DNA from: Cupriavidus sp. WGlv3
GTDB lineage: Bacteria; Pseudomonadota; Gammaproteobacteria; Burkholderiales; Burkholderiaceae
Assembly (NCBI RefSeq): GCF_023952475.1
Contig: NZ_JALHRX010000006.1
Location: forward strand, 62,001-126,000
Length of the DNA stretch: 64,000 nt
Direction of reading: 5' to 3'
Positions 1 to 8,946 of this stretch are shown here, one piece after another (position 1 is the stretch's first letter; each line of letters begins with the position of its first letter). The notes beneath the pieces are model-generated. The model saw only the letters and a program-made list of their open reading frames with translations, searched no databases and had not been told where the DNA came from. The position numbers were made by a program, and so were the translations under genes.

Positions 1-1040
1 GACAGGTCGGCCGATTCAAAGCCGAACAACCCGGTCAGCGTGATGCGCGGGAAAAACGCCGCCTTGGCCACGCCGATGCGCGCATTGGCCGCCGCCATCT
101 GACGCTCGGCCGCGGCGATGTCCGGGCGCCGCTCCAGCAGCTCGGACGGCAGCCCGGCGGGGATCGCCACCGGTGCGGCATCGAACGGCTTTGCCGGCAG
201 CGAGAACGCCGCCGGCGGCACGCCGGTCAGCACCGCCAGCGCATGCTCCTGGTTGGCGCGGCGGCGCTCGATGCCGGCCAGGTCCGCGCGCGCGGTGCCG
301 AGTTCCGCCTCGGCACGGGCGGGGTCGAGGTCAGTAGTCTCGCCGGCGTCATAGCGCTTCTTCAGCAGCGACAGCGCATCCTCGCGCAGCCTGATGGTGG
401 CGTTGAGCAGGTTGCGCTCGCTGTCCAGCGTGCGCAGCGCGAAATACGCCTGCGCCACGTCGGCCTGCAGCGCCAGCTGCACCGAGCGGTACAGGTCTTC
501 CGCGGCCTCGCCTTCGGCGCGGGCGGCGTTGACGCTGGACGCGACGCGGCCGAACAGGTCCAGCTCATAGCTGGCGAAGGCGCGCGCCTTCAGCACCGTC
601 TGCGGCGGCACGCGGGTGCCGTCGGGCAGGCCCTGCGAGGCCGCCGATGGCTGCGAGCGGGTCGGGTCCAGCCCCACGCTCAGCTGCGGATAGAGGTCCG
701 CCTCGGTGGCACCGGTGAAGGCGCGCGCCTGCTTCAGGCGGGCCGCGGCGATGGCGAGGTCCTGGTTGGACTCGCCGGCGGCTGCGATCAGGCGGTCCAG
801 TTCGGCGTCGCCGAAGATCTTCCACCATTCGCCGCGATGCTGGCCCTCGGCCGGCGTCGCGGTCTTCCATTGCGCGCCTTCGGCCTGGGCCGCCTCGGCT
901 TCCTTGAAGGCCGGCACGGTGGCCGTCTCCGGCACCTTGTAGGTCGGCGCGAGCGAGCAGCCGGCCAGGATCAGCGCGGCGGCCAGCGTCGCCAGTTTCG
1001 GCAACCAGTAGTTTGTTGTCGACATTGCAGGGGCATTCAT
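1..1040 (-). CDS. RND efflux outer-membrane channel lipoprotein (partial)
   Basis: This is the outer-membrane factor of the tripartite pump encoded just upstream, of the NodT/OprM (OpcM/OprC-like) family. About 346 residues are visible; the C-terminus lies beyond the window edge. The N-terminus has a short charged stretch, a hydrophobic segment and a lipobox (LAGC, Cys28), so the mature protein should be lipid-anchored and form the TolC-like trimeric channel. Typical family sequence follows, including AYFALRTLD and ERRPDIAAAERQ. The first ATG is 11 bases after the permease stop; a second in-frame ATG five codons later (1025) is possible because neither has a strong ribosome binding site. It is the last gene of the adaptor-permease-channel operon. 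Confidence 0.9.
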   Translation of the reverse strand, partial: MNAPAMSTTNYWLPKLATLAAALILAGCSLAPTYKVPETATVPAFKEAEAAQAEGAQWKTATPAEGQHRGEWWKIFGDAELDRLIAAAGESNQDLAIAAARLKQARAFTGATEADLYPQLSVGLDPTRSQPSAASQGLPDGTRVPPQTVLKARAFASYELDLFGRVASSVNAARAEGEAAEDLYRSVQLALQADVAQAYFALRTLDSERNLLNATIRLREDALSLLKKRYDAGETTDLDPARAEAELGTARADLAGIERRRANQEHALAVLTGVPPAAFSLPAKPFDAAPVAIPAGLPSELLERRPDIAAAERQMAAANARIGVAKAAFFPRITLTGLFGFESADL

Positions 1041-1051
1041 GTTGATCACCA

Positions 1052-4000
1052 TTATTCAGCCGATGCGGTCAGGCGGGCGGAGCCCTGCTCCTGCGTCGCC
1101 GCGCGGCGCTGGCCACGCGTGGCCAGCAGTCGCAGCGCCACGTAGAACACCGGCGTCAGGAACAGCCCGAAGAAGGTCACGCCAAGCATGCCGGCGAACA
1201 CCGCCACGCCCATCGCATGGCGCATCTCGGCGCCGGCGCCGGTGGAGATCACCAGCGGCACCACGCCCATGATGAACGCGAACGACGTCATCAGGATCGG
1301 GCGCAGGCGCAGGCGGCTGGCCTCGATCGCGGCCTGCACCACGGTGCGGCCGTGATGCTCCAGCTCGCGCGCAAACTCGACGATCAGGATCGCGTTCTTC
1401 GCTGACAAGCCCACCAGCACGATAAAGCCGATCTGCGTGAAGATGTTGTTGTCGCCCTGCGTCAGCCACACCCCGGTCATTGCCGCCAGCAGGCTCATCG
1501 GCACGATCAGGATCACCGCCAGCGGCAGCGTCAGGCTCTCGTACTGGGCAGCCAGCACCAGGAACACCAGCAGCACGCACAGCGGGAAGATCCAGATCCC
1601 GGCATTGCCGGCCAGGATGTCCTGGTAGGTCAGCTCGGTCCATTCGAACTTGATGCCCTTGGGCAGCGTTTCCGCGGCGATGCGCTCGGCGGCGGCCTGC
1701 GCCTGGCCCGACGAGAAGCCCGGCGCGGGCCCGCCGTTCATGTCGGCGGCGGTAAAGCCGTTGTAGCGCACCACGCTGTCCGGACCGAAGCCCTGCCTGA
1801 CCTGCACCAGCGACGACAGCGGCACCATGTCGCCGGCGGCGTTGCGCGTCTTCAGCTGCAGGATGTCCTCGGCATGGGCGCGGAACGGCGCGTCGGCCTG
1901 CACCTTGACCTGGTAGGTCCGGCCGAACTTGTTGAAGTCATTGACGTACGCCGAGCCCAGGTAGGTCTGCAGCGTGTCGAACACATCCGTCACCGGCACG
2001 CCCAGCTGCTTGGCCTTGACGCGGTCCAGCCTGACGTCGAGCTGCGGCACGTTGACCTGGTAGTTGCTGAAGATGCCGGTCAGCTCGGGCGTGGCGCGCG
2101 CCTTGTTGGCGAACGCATTGGTGGCCTCGAACAGCGCGTCATAGCCCAGCGCGGCACGGTCCTCGATCATCAGCTTGAAGCCGCCGATGGTGCCCAGGCC
2201 CTGCACGGGCGGCGGCGGGAACACCGCGATGAAGGCGTCCTGGATCGCCGCGTACTTCTGGTTCAGATCGGCCGCGATGGCCGCGCCACCCAGCTCGGCG
2301 CTCTTGCGGTCCTCGAACGGCTTGAGCGTGGCGAACACGATGCCGGCGCTCGGGCTGTTGGTGAAGCCGTTGATCGACAGGCCCGGGAAGGCCACCGCGG
2401 ATTCCACGCCCGGATGCTTGAGCGCGATGTCGCTCATCTTGCGGATCACGTCTTCGGTGCGGTCCAGCGTGGCACCGTCAGGCAGCTTGGCAAAGCCCAC
2501 CAGGTACTGCTTGTCCTGCGCCGGCACGAAGCCCTTGGGCACCAGCTGGAACACGCCCCAGGTCAGCGCCAGCATCACCGCATAGACGCCGAACACCGAG
2601 CCCTTGCGGCGGATCACGCCCTTCACGCCGCGGCCGTAGCTCTCGGCGCTGCGGCCGAAGAACTTGTTGAAGCGCTTGAAGAAGCCGCCAAAGACGCGGT
2701 CCATCCAGCGCGACAGCCAGTCCTTGGGCGCGTCGTGGCTCTTGAGCAGCAGCGCCGACAGCGCCGGCGACAGCGTCAGCGAGTTGAACGCCGAGATGAT
2801 GGTCGAGATCGAGATGGTCAGCGCGAACTGCTTGTAGAACTGCCCGGTCAGGCCGGTCATGAAGGCCAGCGGCACGAACACGGCGATCAGCGTCAGCGCG
2901 ATGGCGATGATGGGGCCGCTGACCTCGCGCATGGCCTTGTAGGTGGCCTCCTTCGGCGTCAGCCCTTCCTCGATATTGCGCTCGACGTTCTCCACCACCA
3001 CGATCGCGTCATCGACCACGATGCCGATCGCCAGCACCAGCCCGAACAAAGACAGCGCATTGATCGAAAAGCCGAACAGGTGCATCAGCCCGAAGGTACC
3101 GACGATCGACACCGGCACCGCCAGCAGCGGGATGATCGACGCGCGCCAGGTCTGCAGGAACAGGATCACCACCAGCACCACCAGTGCAATCGCCTCGAAC
3201 AGCGTGTGCGTCACCGCCTCGATCGAATGGCGCACGAACTGCGTCGGGTCATAGACGATGCTGTAGTCGATGCCGTCGGGGAAGTTCTGCTTCAGCTCTT
3301 CCATGGTCTTGCGCACGTCATCCGAGATCTGGATGGCGTTGGAGCCCGGTGCCTGGAAGATCGGAATCGCCACCGCCGGCTTGTTGTCGAGCAGCGAGCG
3401 CAATGCGTATTCCGACGCGCCCAGCTCGATCCGGGCGACGTCCTTCAGGTAGGTCACGGCGCCGTCGGCGGAGGTGCGCACGACGATATCGCCGAACTCT
3501 TCCACCGTGCTCAGGCGGCCCTGCGCGTTGACCGACAGCTGCAGGTCTGCGCCCGGCAGCGACGGCGACTGGCCGATCACGCCGGCCGCCACCTGCACGT
3601 TCTGCTCGCGGATGGCCTTGATCACGTCGCCGGTGGCAAGCTGGCGCTCGGCCATCTTCTCCGGGTTGAGCCACACGCGCATGGCGTAGTCGCCCGAGCC
3701 GAACAGCTGCACCTGGCCCACGCCCTGCAGCCGCGCCAGCCGGTCCTTGACGTTGATCACCGCGTAGTTGCGCAGGTAGGTCATGTCATAGCGGTCGTTG
3801 GGCGAGACCAGGTGGACCACCATGGTCAGGTCCGGCGAGCTCTTGACCGTGGTGATGCCCAGCCGCCGCACGTCTTCCGGCAGCCGCGGCTCGGCCTGCG
3901 AGACGCGGTTCTGCACCAGCTGCTGGGCCTTGTCCGGGTCGGTGCCCAGCTTGAAGGTCACGGTCAGCGTGAGCAGGCCGTCGCTGTTGGACTGCGAAGA

Positions 4001-4240
4001 CATGTACAGCATGTCCTCGACGCCGTTGATCTGCTCTTCCAGCGGCGACGCCACGGTTTCGGCGATCACCTTGGGGTTGGCGCCCGGATACTGCGCGCGC
4101 ACCACCACCGACGGCGGCACCACTTCCGGGTACTCCGAGATCGGCAGCTTGAACATCGAGATGGCGCCGATCAGGAAGATCAGCACCGACAGCACCCCCG
4201 CGAAGATGGGGCGGTCGATAAAGAATTTTGAGAGATTCAT
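1052..4240 (-). CDS. RND multidrug efflux permease (CeoB/BpeF/MexF-like, HAE-1)
   Basis: The inner-membrane proton/drug antiporter has 1062 residues, normal for the HAE-1 family. It opens with MNLSKFFIDRPIFAGV, typical of the MexF/OqxB/BpeF branch. Transmembrane helix 4 carries the proton-relay pair Asp410-Asp411 (GIVVDDAIVVVENVERN). The NGFTNSPSAGIVF stretch in the porter region is also typical of that branch. Relatives export chloramphenicol, trimethoprim and quinolones; the substrate here is inferred. The frame stays open upstream to 4315, but the chosen ATG gives the conserved family N-terminus. It lies 100 bases after the adaptor and directly before the channel gene. Confidence 0.95.
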   Translation of the reverse strand: MNLSKFFIDRPIFAGVLSVLIFLIGAISMFKLPISEYPEVVPPSVVVRAQYPGANPKVIAETVASPLEEQINGVEDMLYMSSQSNSDGLLTLTVTFKLGTDPDKAQQLVQNRVSQAEPRLPEDVRRLGITTVKSSPDLTMVVHLVSPNDRYDMTYLRNYAVINVKDRLARLQGVGQVQLFGSGDYAMRVWLNPEKMAERQLATGDVIKAIREQNVQVAAGVIGQSPSLPGADLQLSVNAQGRLSTVEEFGDIVVRTSADGAVTYLKDVARIELGASEYALRSLLDNKPAVAIPIFQAPGSNAIQISDDVRKTMEELKQNFPDGIDYSIVYDPTQFVRHSIEAVTHTLFEAIALVVLVVILFLQTWRASIIPLLAVPVSIVGTFGLMHLFGFSINALSLFGLVLAIGIVVDDAIVVVENVERNIEEGLTPKEATYKAMREVSGPIIAIALTLIAVFVPLAFMTGLTGQFYKQFALTISISTIISAFNSLTLSPALSALLLKSHDAPKDWLSRWMDRVFGGFFKRFNKFFGRSAESYGRGVKGVIRRKGSVFGVYAVMLALTWGVFQLVPKGFVPAQDKQYLVGFAKLPDGATLDRTEDVIRKMSDIALKHPGVESAVAFPGLSINGFTNSPSAGIVFATLKPFEDRKSAELGGAAIAADLNQKYAAIQDAFIAVFPPPPVQGLGTIGGFKLMIEDRAALGYDALFEATNAFANKARATPELTGIFSNYQVNVPQLDVRLDRVKAKQLGVPVTDVFDTLQTYLGSAYVNDFNKFGRTYQVKVQADAPFRAHAEDILQLKTRNAAGDMVPLSSLVQVRQGFGPDSVVRYNGFTAADMNGGPAPGFSSGQAQAAAERIAAETLPKGIKFEWTELTYQDILAGNAGIWIFPLCVLLVFLVLAAQYESLTLPLAVILIVPMSLLAAMTGVWLTQGDNNIFTQIGFIVLVGLSAKNAILIVEFARELEHHGRTVVQAAIEASRLRLRPILMTSFAFIMGVVPLVISTGAGAEMRHAMGVAVFAGMLGVTFFGLFLTPVFYVALRLLATRGQRRAATQEQGSARLTASAE

Positions 4241-4340
4241 GTTGGTCTCTGCTAAAAGCGCTCCCCTGGCGGCCCGCTCGTGGCGGGCACCATCAATAGC
4301 CTGGGGACGATGCAAAACTAGGGGCGCAGGGTGTGCGGGC

Positions 4341-5582
4341 TTAACTCACCGGCTTCACGTCCGCGTCGCCCTTCTCGCTCGCGGCCTGCTTGCGGTCGGG
4401 CGCTGCCGGGCGCGGTTCCAGTTCGCTGCGGTAGGCCATGGTCACCGCCTTGGGCTGCACCGTGTCGCCCGGCCGCACGCGCTGCAGCCCGTTGACGACG
4501 ATGTTCTCGCCCGGCTTCAGCCCCTTGCGGATCACGCGCAGGCCTTCATAGTTGGGCCCCAGCTCGACTTCGCGGTAGACCAGCTTGTTGGCCTTGTCGA
4601 CCACCAGCACGAACTTCTTGCCCTGATCGGTGCCGACCGCCCGGTCGTTGACCAGCACCGCCGCATGCGGCGCGCCGCCGCCCATCTTGACCTTGGCGTA
4701 CAGGCCCGGCAGCAGGCGGCCGTCATCGTTATCGAACACCGCGCGCACGCGGATGGTGCCGCTGCGGGTATCGAGCCGGTTATCGACCGACTGGATCTTG
4801 CCCTGGTGCGGGTGGCCGTCTTCGTTGGCCAGGCCCAGGAAGACCGGCAGGTTGGCCTGTCCGCCGCCAGCGCCGGGAGCGGTGTAGCGCAGGTAGCTCT
4901 GCTCGTCGATCTCGAAGCTGGCATAGATCGGCGACACCGACACCACGGTGGTCAGCGGCGGCGTTGCCACGCCGGGCGCCACCAGGTTGCCGACCGTGAT
5001 CTCGGCGCGCGACACGCGGCCGGACACCGGCGCGGTGATGCGGGTGTAGGCCAGGTTCAGACGCGCGGTTTCCAGCTGCGCCTGCGCGGCGCGCACGTTG
5101 GCGCCGGTTTCGCGCGCGGCATGGATGCGCTCGTCGAACTCGCGCCGCGAGATCGCGTTGTCGTCCAGCAGGCGCTGGGCGCGCTCGCCTTCGCTCTTGG
5201 CGTGGGCCGCGCGCACCTGCGCCGCGGCCAGCGCGGCCTCGGCGCGTGCCACCTCCGCGGCATAAGGCCGCGGGTCGATGGTGAAGAGCGGATCGCCCTT
5301 CTTCACCAGCGCGCCTTCGCGGAAGTGCACGGCGTCGATGGTGCCGCCCACGCGCGGGCGGATTTCGACCCGGTCCACCGCTTCCAGGCGGCCGGAGAAT
5401 TCATCCCACTCGGTGATGGTCTGTCCGACCACCGCGGCCACCTCGATGGCCGGCGCCGGCGGCGGCGTGTTGGCGTGGGCTTCGCCGCTGTGCCACGGGC
5501 GCAGGATCGAACCGGCCACGCCGGCACCGAGCACCACGACGATGGCGAGGGCAATCAGGGTACGTCGCTTCTGCTGCTGCAT
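4341..5582 (-). CDS. RND efflux periplasmic adaptor (CeoA/BpeE/MexE-like)
   Basis: The membrane fusion protein of the pump has 413 residues. A positively charged start and a hydrophobic anchor (about residues 6-27) precede a low-complexity linker. The barrel-sandwich/lipoyl half-motif follows (VEIRPRVGGTIDAVHFREG, about 72-90), then an Ala-rich coiled-coil hairpin (about 108-175) for docking to the outer-membrane channel. The second lipoyl half is TRITAPVSGRVSRAEI. It bridges the permease and channel encoded downstream. It follows the lipase-like gene after about 250 bases, matching the order lipase-like / adaptor / permease / channel known for Burkholderia CeoAB-OpcM and BpeEF-OprC. Confidence 0.93.
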   Translation of the reverse strand: MQQQKRRTLIALAIVVVLGAGVAGSILRPWHSGEAHANTPPPAPAIEVAAVVGQTITEWDEFSGRLEAVDRVEIRPRVGGTIDAVHFREGALVKKGDPLFTIDPRPYAAEVARAEAALAAAQVRAAHAKSEGERAQRLLDDNAISRREFDERIHAARETGANVRAAQAQLETARLNLAYTRITAPVSGRVSRAEITVGNLVAPGVATPPLTTVVSVSPIYASFEIDEQSYLRYTAPGAGGGQANLPVFLGLANEDGHPHQGKIQSVDNRLDTRSGTIRVRAVFDNDDGRLLPGLYAKVKMGGGAPHAAVLVNDRAVGTDQGKKFVLVVDKANKLVYREVELGPNYEGLRVIRKGLKPGENIVVNGLQRVRPGDTVQPKAVTMAYRSELEPRPAAPDRKQAASEKGDADVKPVS

Positions 5583-5828
5583 TTCTCAAACTCCTGGATC
5601 GGGTTTTCTTCAACCGGAAAAGCAAATGGCCGAACGCCGCCTGCCGGTCCGCGCGGGCGGATCGGAACCATGGTCAAACTGATGGTCGGACTTGGGACCG
5701 CGCGCATCACGGCGCGCGCTGCGGTCCTGGCTCTGGCCGAAACAGAGCCGGCTGGCGGTTGTCTGGAGCGGCTCAGCCGGCGGGCCTGGCTCCAGGCCGG
5801 CTGGCGTTGGCGCCAGCGCAGCGTTCAG

Positions 5829-6755
5829 TCAAGGTGAGGTAGCGTCGGCCACGGCCAGACATCGCCGCAGGAACCGCGCCCCTTCGTCGACCCATGCCTG
5901 ACAGCTGTCATGGGCCTCTTCCACGCCGTCGCCGCAGGCGCCGGGCATGATCATGGCTTGGGCGGGCACACCGGCCTTGCCCAGGCGCCCGGCGAAGGCT
6001 TCGCCTTCGGCACGCAGCGCGTCGTATTCGGCCACCTGCACCAGCGTGGGCGGCAGCCCGGCCAGGCGCGAGGCCAGCGCCGGCGCGGCATACGGATGCA
6101 CCGTATCGGCCGGCGTCGGCAGGTAGTCGCGATAGTTGTCGGCCAGCCGGCGCAGCGTTTCCATCGGCACCGTGCCGCCGCCAAAGCCGGCGCAGGAGGC
6201 GTGCTGCAGGCACGGATCGGTCACCGGGCGGATCAGCCACTGGCCGCGCGGCTGGGCGGTACCGCGGTCGCGCAGCATCTGCGCCAGCGCGATCGCCAGG
6301 TTGCCGCCGGCTTCCTCGCCCACCAGCGCGAAGCGGGTCTTGTCGACCTTCAGGCGCCGGGCATTGCGCAACACCCATTGCACCGTGCTGTGCGCATCCT
6401 CGGGCGCTGCCGGGAACGGGTGGTCGGGCGCCAGCGAATACGCCGGCGTAACCACCACCGCGGGCACCGTCGTGGCCAGGTCCTGCACCAGGTGGCAGGC
6501 GTGCTCCAGGCCGCCGTCGACGAAGCCGCCGGCGTGCAGGTACACCAGCCACGGCAGCAGCGCGGCGCTGTCGATGCCCGGTGCCGGGTAGCCCGGCGGA
6601 TAGCACACCCGCACCAGGATCTCGCGGCCGTCGCTGGTCACCGTGTGCTCGGCCACGCGCGCCTGTCCCGGCCCGGCTGCCGCGGGGGCATTGGCGGCGC
6701 TGGCGGCTGCGGAGCGTTGGCCTGGCTTCTGTGACATGGCATCGGCGCACGGCAT
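5829..6755 (-). CDS. llpE: alpha/beta-hydrolase-fold protein, LlpE-like, catalytic residues missing
   Basis: This 308-residue protein has the hormone-sensitive-lipase/esterase fold: oxyanion motif HAGG (74-77), the Asp region EYDALRAEGE (Asp245) and the family layout. The nucleophile elbow, normally GDSAGG, reads GEEAGG, with Glu148 in the Ser position. The segment that normally holds the catalytic His (PG-x-x-HGF) reads PGACGDGVEE and has no His. It is therefore probably not an ordinary esterase. Its place between a divergent LysR gene and an RND operon matches llpE of the Burkholderia ceo/bpe loci; the symbol rests on that synteny. The start is uncertain: ATG at 6755 was chosen, ATG at 6737 is equally possible and neither has a good ribosome binding site. 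Confidence 0.8.
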   Translation of the reverse strand: MPCADAMSQKPGQRSAAASAANAPAAAGPGQARVAEHTVTSDGREILVRVCYPPGYPAPGIDSAALLPWLVYLHAGGFVDGGLEHACHLVQDLATTVPAVVVTPAYSLAPDHPFPAAPEDAHSTVQWVLRNARRLKVDKTRFALVGEEAGGNLAIALAQMLRDRGTAQPRGQWLIRPVTDPCLQHASCAGFGGGTVPMETLRRLADNYRDYLPTPADTVHPYAAPALASRLAGLPPTLVQVAEYDALRAEGEAFAGRLGKAGVPAQAMIMPGACGDGVEEAHDSCQAWVDEGARFLRRCLAVADATSP

Positions 6756-7156
6756 GGACAATGCGCTTGAGTGTTGCGATGCAACGGATTATGGTGATTG
6801 ACGAGGATGGGATAAAGCGAGAGATCGCCAATGCACTGTTCCGGGATTGGAATAATCGCAAACCGGCCTGTCATCTGTCTGCAAAATGAAATCCCCACGC
6901 ATGACAAGGTCTTGGATTTTGTGATTCACTCCCGCTCTCGGCACGCGCGGCGGTTGGCCAGGCCGTTGCGCGCCCGGCCCGCGGGCAGGATTCTTGCGGC
7001 GCCGGACGCCTGACTGTACCCATGCCGGCATCGCGCCCAGCCAGCGCGCACCCAGTGCCAGCAGCCGGCAGACTCCCCATCACAATAACAAGACAGGCCG
7101 CGTGCGCCACGAGCGCCGGCGGCGCGCCGTTTCGGATCTATCGTCGGAACCTCATC
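6756..7156. promoter_or_regulatory. divergent control region between llpE-efflux operon and LysR gene
   Basis: These 400 bases separate two divergent genes, the usual place for a LysR regulator to control itself and its target. The part from about 6765 to 6935 is clearly poorer in GC than the surroundings and should hold the promoters. I could not fix a convincing T-N11-A box or paired -35/-10 elements. Short open frames here have no family features. Confidence 0.5.
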
Positions 7157-8092
7157 ATGGACCGTCTCGTATCAATGCAGGCATTCACCCGGGTCGTCGA
7201 CGTCGGCAGCTTTGCGCGTGCCGCCGAATCGATGGACCTGCCCAAGGCCACGCTGACCCGCCTGATCCAGAACCTGGAGACCCACCTCGGCGTGAAGCTG
7301 CTGCACCGGACCACGCGCCGCATCAGCGTGACCAACGACGGCGCCGCGTACTACGAGCGTTGCGTGCGCATCCTGGCCGATGTCGAGGAGGCCGAGCAGT
7401 CGCTGACGCGCCAGAACAATTCGCCGCGCGGCACGCTGTCGGTCGACACCACCGCCGGGCTGGCGCAACTGGTGCTGGTGCCGCACCTGCATGAATTCTT
7501 CCAGGCCTATCCGGACCTGAAGCTGGAGCTGACCATCAACGGCAAGCCGATCGACCTGCTGCAGGAAGGCGTCGATGTGGTGCTGCGCGTCGGCATTCCG
7601 CTGGACGAAGCCATGGTGGCCCGCCGCATCGGCCACGTGCAGCTGGCGTTCTACGCCTCGCCGATCTACCTGAACCGCAGCGGCACGCCGCGCGACCTGG
7701 CCGAACTGGCACAGCACAAGGCGGTCAATTTCCTGTCCAACCGCACCGGCCGGGAAATGCCGTGGCCGCTGGCGCGCGGTACCGAGCGCGGCGAGGTGCT
7801 GCTGCCCTCCGCCATTTCCACCAATGACGCCGATGTCTACCTCGGCTGCGCGCTGGAAGGCCACGGCATCGCCCGCATCTCGCGCGCCATGGCCGAGCCC
7901 TATGTGGCCAGCGGCCGGCTGGTGGAGATCCTGCCCGACTGGCAGACCGATGAACTGCCAATCTCGGCGATGTACCCGCAGAACCGGCACCTGTCGGCCA
8001 AGGTGCGGGTGTTCGTGAACTGGGCTGCGGAGCTGTTCTCGCGTCATCCGCATTTTGGTGCGGCACAGCAGCCGCTGCCCGTGGCGGCCTGA
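7157..8092 (+). CDS. LysR-family transcriptional regulator (CrgA-like branch)
   Basis: The protein has 311 residues. The winged helix-turn-helix is at the N-terminus (about 3-62, with SFARAAESMDLPKATLTRLI), followed by a periplasmic-binding-like effector domain. The sequence style MDRLVSMQAFTRVVDVGSF belongs to the large CrgA/DsdC-like group. The ATG at 7157 is chosen because the family N-terminus begins there; the frame is open further upstream without conserved sequence. Divergent placement to the lipase-like gene and the RND operon suggests that it controls them, as CeoR and BpeT do in Burkholderia. The effector is unknown. Confidence 0.9.
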   Translation: MDRLVSMQAFTRVVDVGSFARAAESMDLPKATLTRLIQNLETHLGVKLLHRTTRRISVTNDGAAYYERCVRILADVEEAEQSLTRQNNSPRGTLSVDTTAGLAQLVLVPHLHEFFQAYPDLKLELTINGKPIDLLQEGVDVVLRVGIPLDEAMVARRIGHVQLAFYASPIYLNRSGTPRDLAELAQHKAVNFLSNRTGREMPWPLARGTERGEVLLPSAISTNDADVYLGCALEGHGIARISRAMAEPYVASGRLVEILPDWQTDELPISAMYPQNRHLSAKVRVFVNWAAELFSRHPHFGAAQQPLPVAA

Positions 8093-8246
8093 ATGTTTGC
8101 GTGGCCGATCTGCGTGACTAACATGCGCTGGCGCGATCCGCCAGCGGCGCGTATGCCCGGCGGCAGGTAGGACAAAACCGGAAATCGGTTCAGCGGCAGC
8201 CGACCTATACTGTTTCTTCCGAAATCACGACAAGAAGAGGATTCCG

Positions 8247-8819
8247 ATGAAACAAGTGCTCCTCCCCCTGGCGGCGTGCATTGCCGCAACCATGGCACTG
8301 GCCGGTTGCGCCGGCTCCGGCATGCCTTCGTCGTCCGCGGCCCAGCCGTCCGCCACCGGCGCCACCAGCGGTGCCCGGGCTTCGGCCACGCTGCAGCCCA
8401 AGAGCGGCTCCAACACCGCGGGCACCGTTAGCTTCCAGCAGCAGCCCGGCGGCGTGATGATGACCGCCGCGATTACCGGGCTGCCGCCCAATTCGGTCCA
8501 CGGCTTCCACGTCCACGAGAAGGGCGACTGCTCCGCGCCTGACGCGATGAGCGCGGGCGGCCATTTCAACCCGACCGGCAAGCCCCACGGGCAGATGACC
8601 ATGCCGGACCACCATGCCGGCGACATGAACAACGTCACCGCCGATGCCAACGGCAACGTGCGCGTCAGCATGCTGCTGCCGTCGCTGTCGGTAGGCACCG
8701 GCGCCAACAGCGTGATCGGCCGCGCGGTGGTCGTGCATAAGGATCCGGACGACTACAAGACGCAGCCCACCGGCAATGCCGGCGGGCGCGTTGCCTGCGG
8801 CGTGGTGGCGGGGTCCTGA
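8247..8819 (+). CDS. sodC: Cu/Zn superoxide dismutase, lipoprotein type
   Basis: It dismutates superoxide in the periplasm. The 190-residue precursor has a signal peptide with lipobox LAGC (Cys21), so it is probably anchored in a membrane. All metal ligands are visible: copper His88, His90, His106 and His164 (HGFHVHE, GGHFNP, VVVHKDPDDY); zinc His106, His114, His123 and Asp126 (HGQMTMPDHHAGD). Cys95 and Cys184 form the usual disulfide, and the C-terminal NAGGRVACGV signature is present. The ATG has a purine-rich ribosome binding site (AGAAGAGGA). It stands as a single gene with about 150 bases upstream. Confidence 0.96.
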   Translation: MKQVLLPLAACIAATMALAGCAGSGMPSSSAAQPSATGATSGARASATLQPKSGSNTAGTVSFQQQPGGVMMTAAITGLPPNSVHGFHVHEKGDCSAPDAMSAGGHFNPTGKPHGQMTMPDHHAGDMNNVTADANGNVRVSMLLPSLSVGTGANSVIGRAVVVHKDPDDYKTQPTGNAGGRVACGVVAGS

Positions 8820-8946
8820 GCAGCGCACGCACGGTCGGCGCGCCCGCGTGCCGGCCTGCGTGAATCGCGACACCCCCGGCGCGGCATGGCAACATGGCGG
8901 CATCGCCGCAACCACGGGGTGAGCAACCGGTCCGCCCTGACCCCTG

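Noticed and set aside
1874..4231. Long open frame (over 780 codons) on the plus strand
   Set aside because: It is antisense to the RND permease and its translation is His/Arg/Gln-rich without family features, the usual shadow of a GC-rich gene.
5790..5820. Hairpin GCTGGCG-TTGG-CGCCAGC between the adaptor and lipase-like genes
   Set aside because: It could be a weak terminator, but no T-run follows on the minus strand and GC-rich stems are common here.
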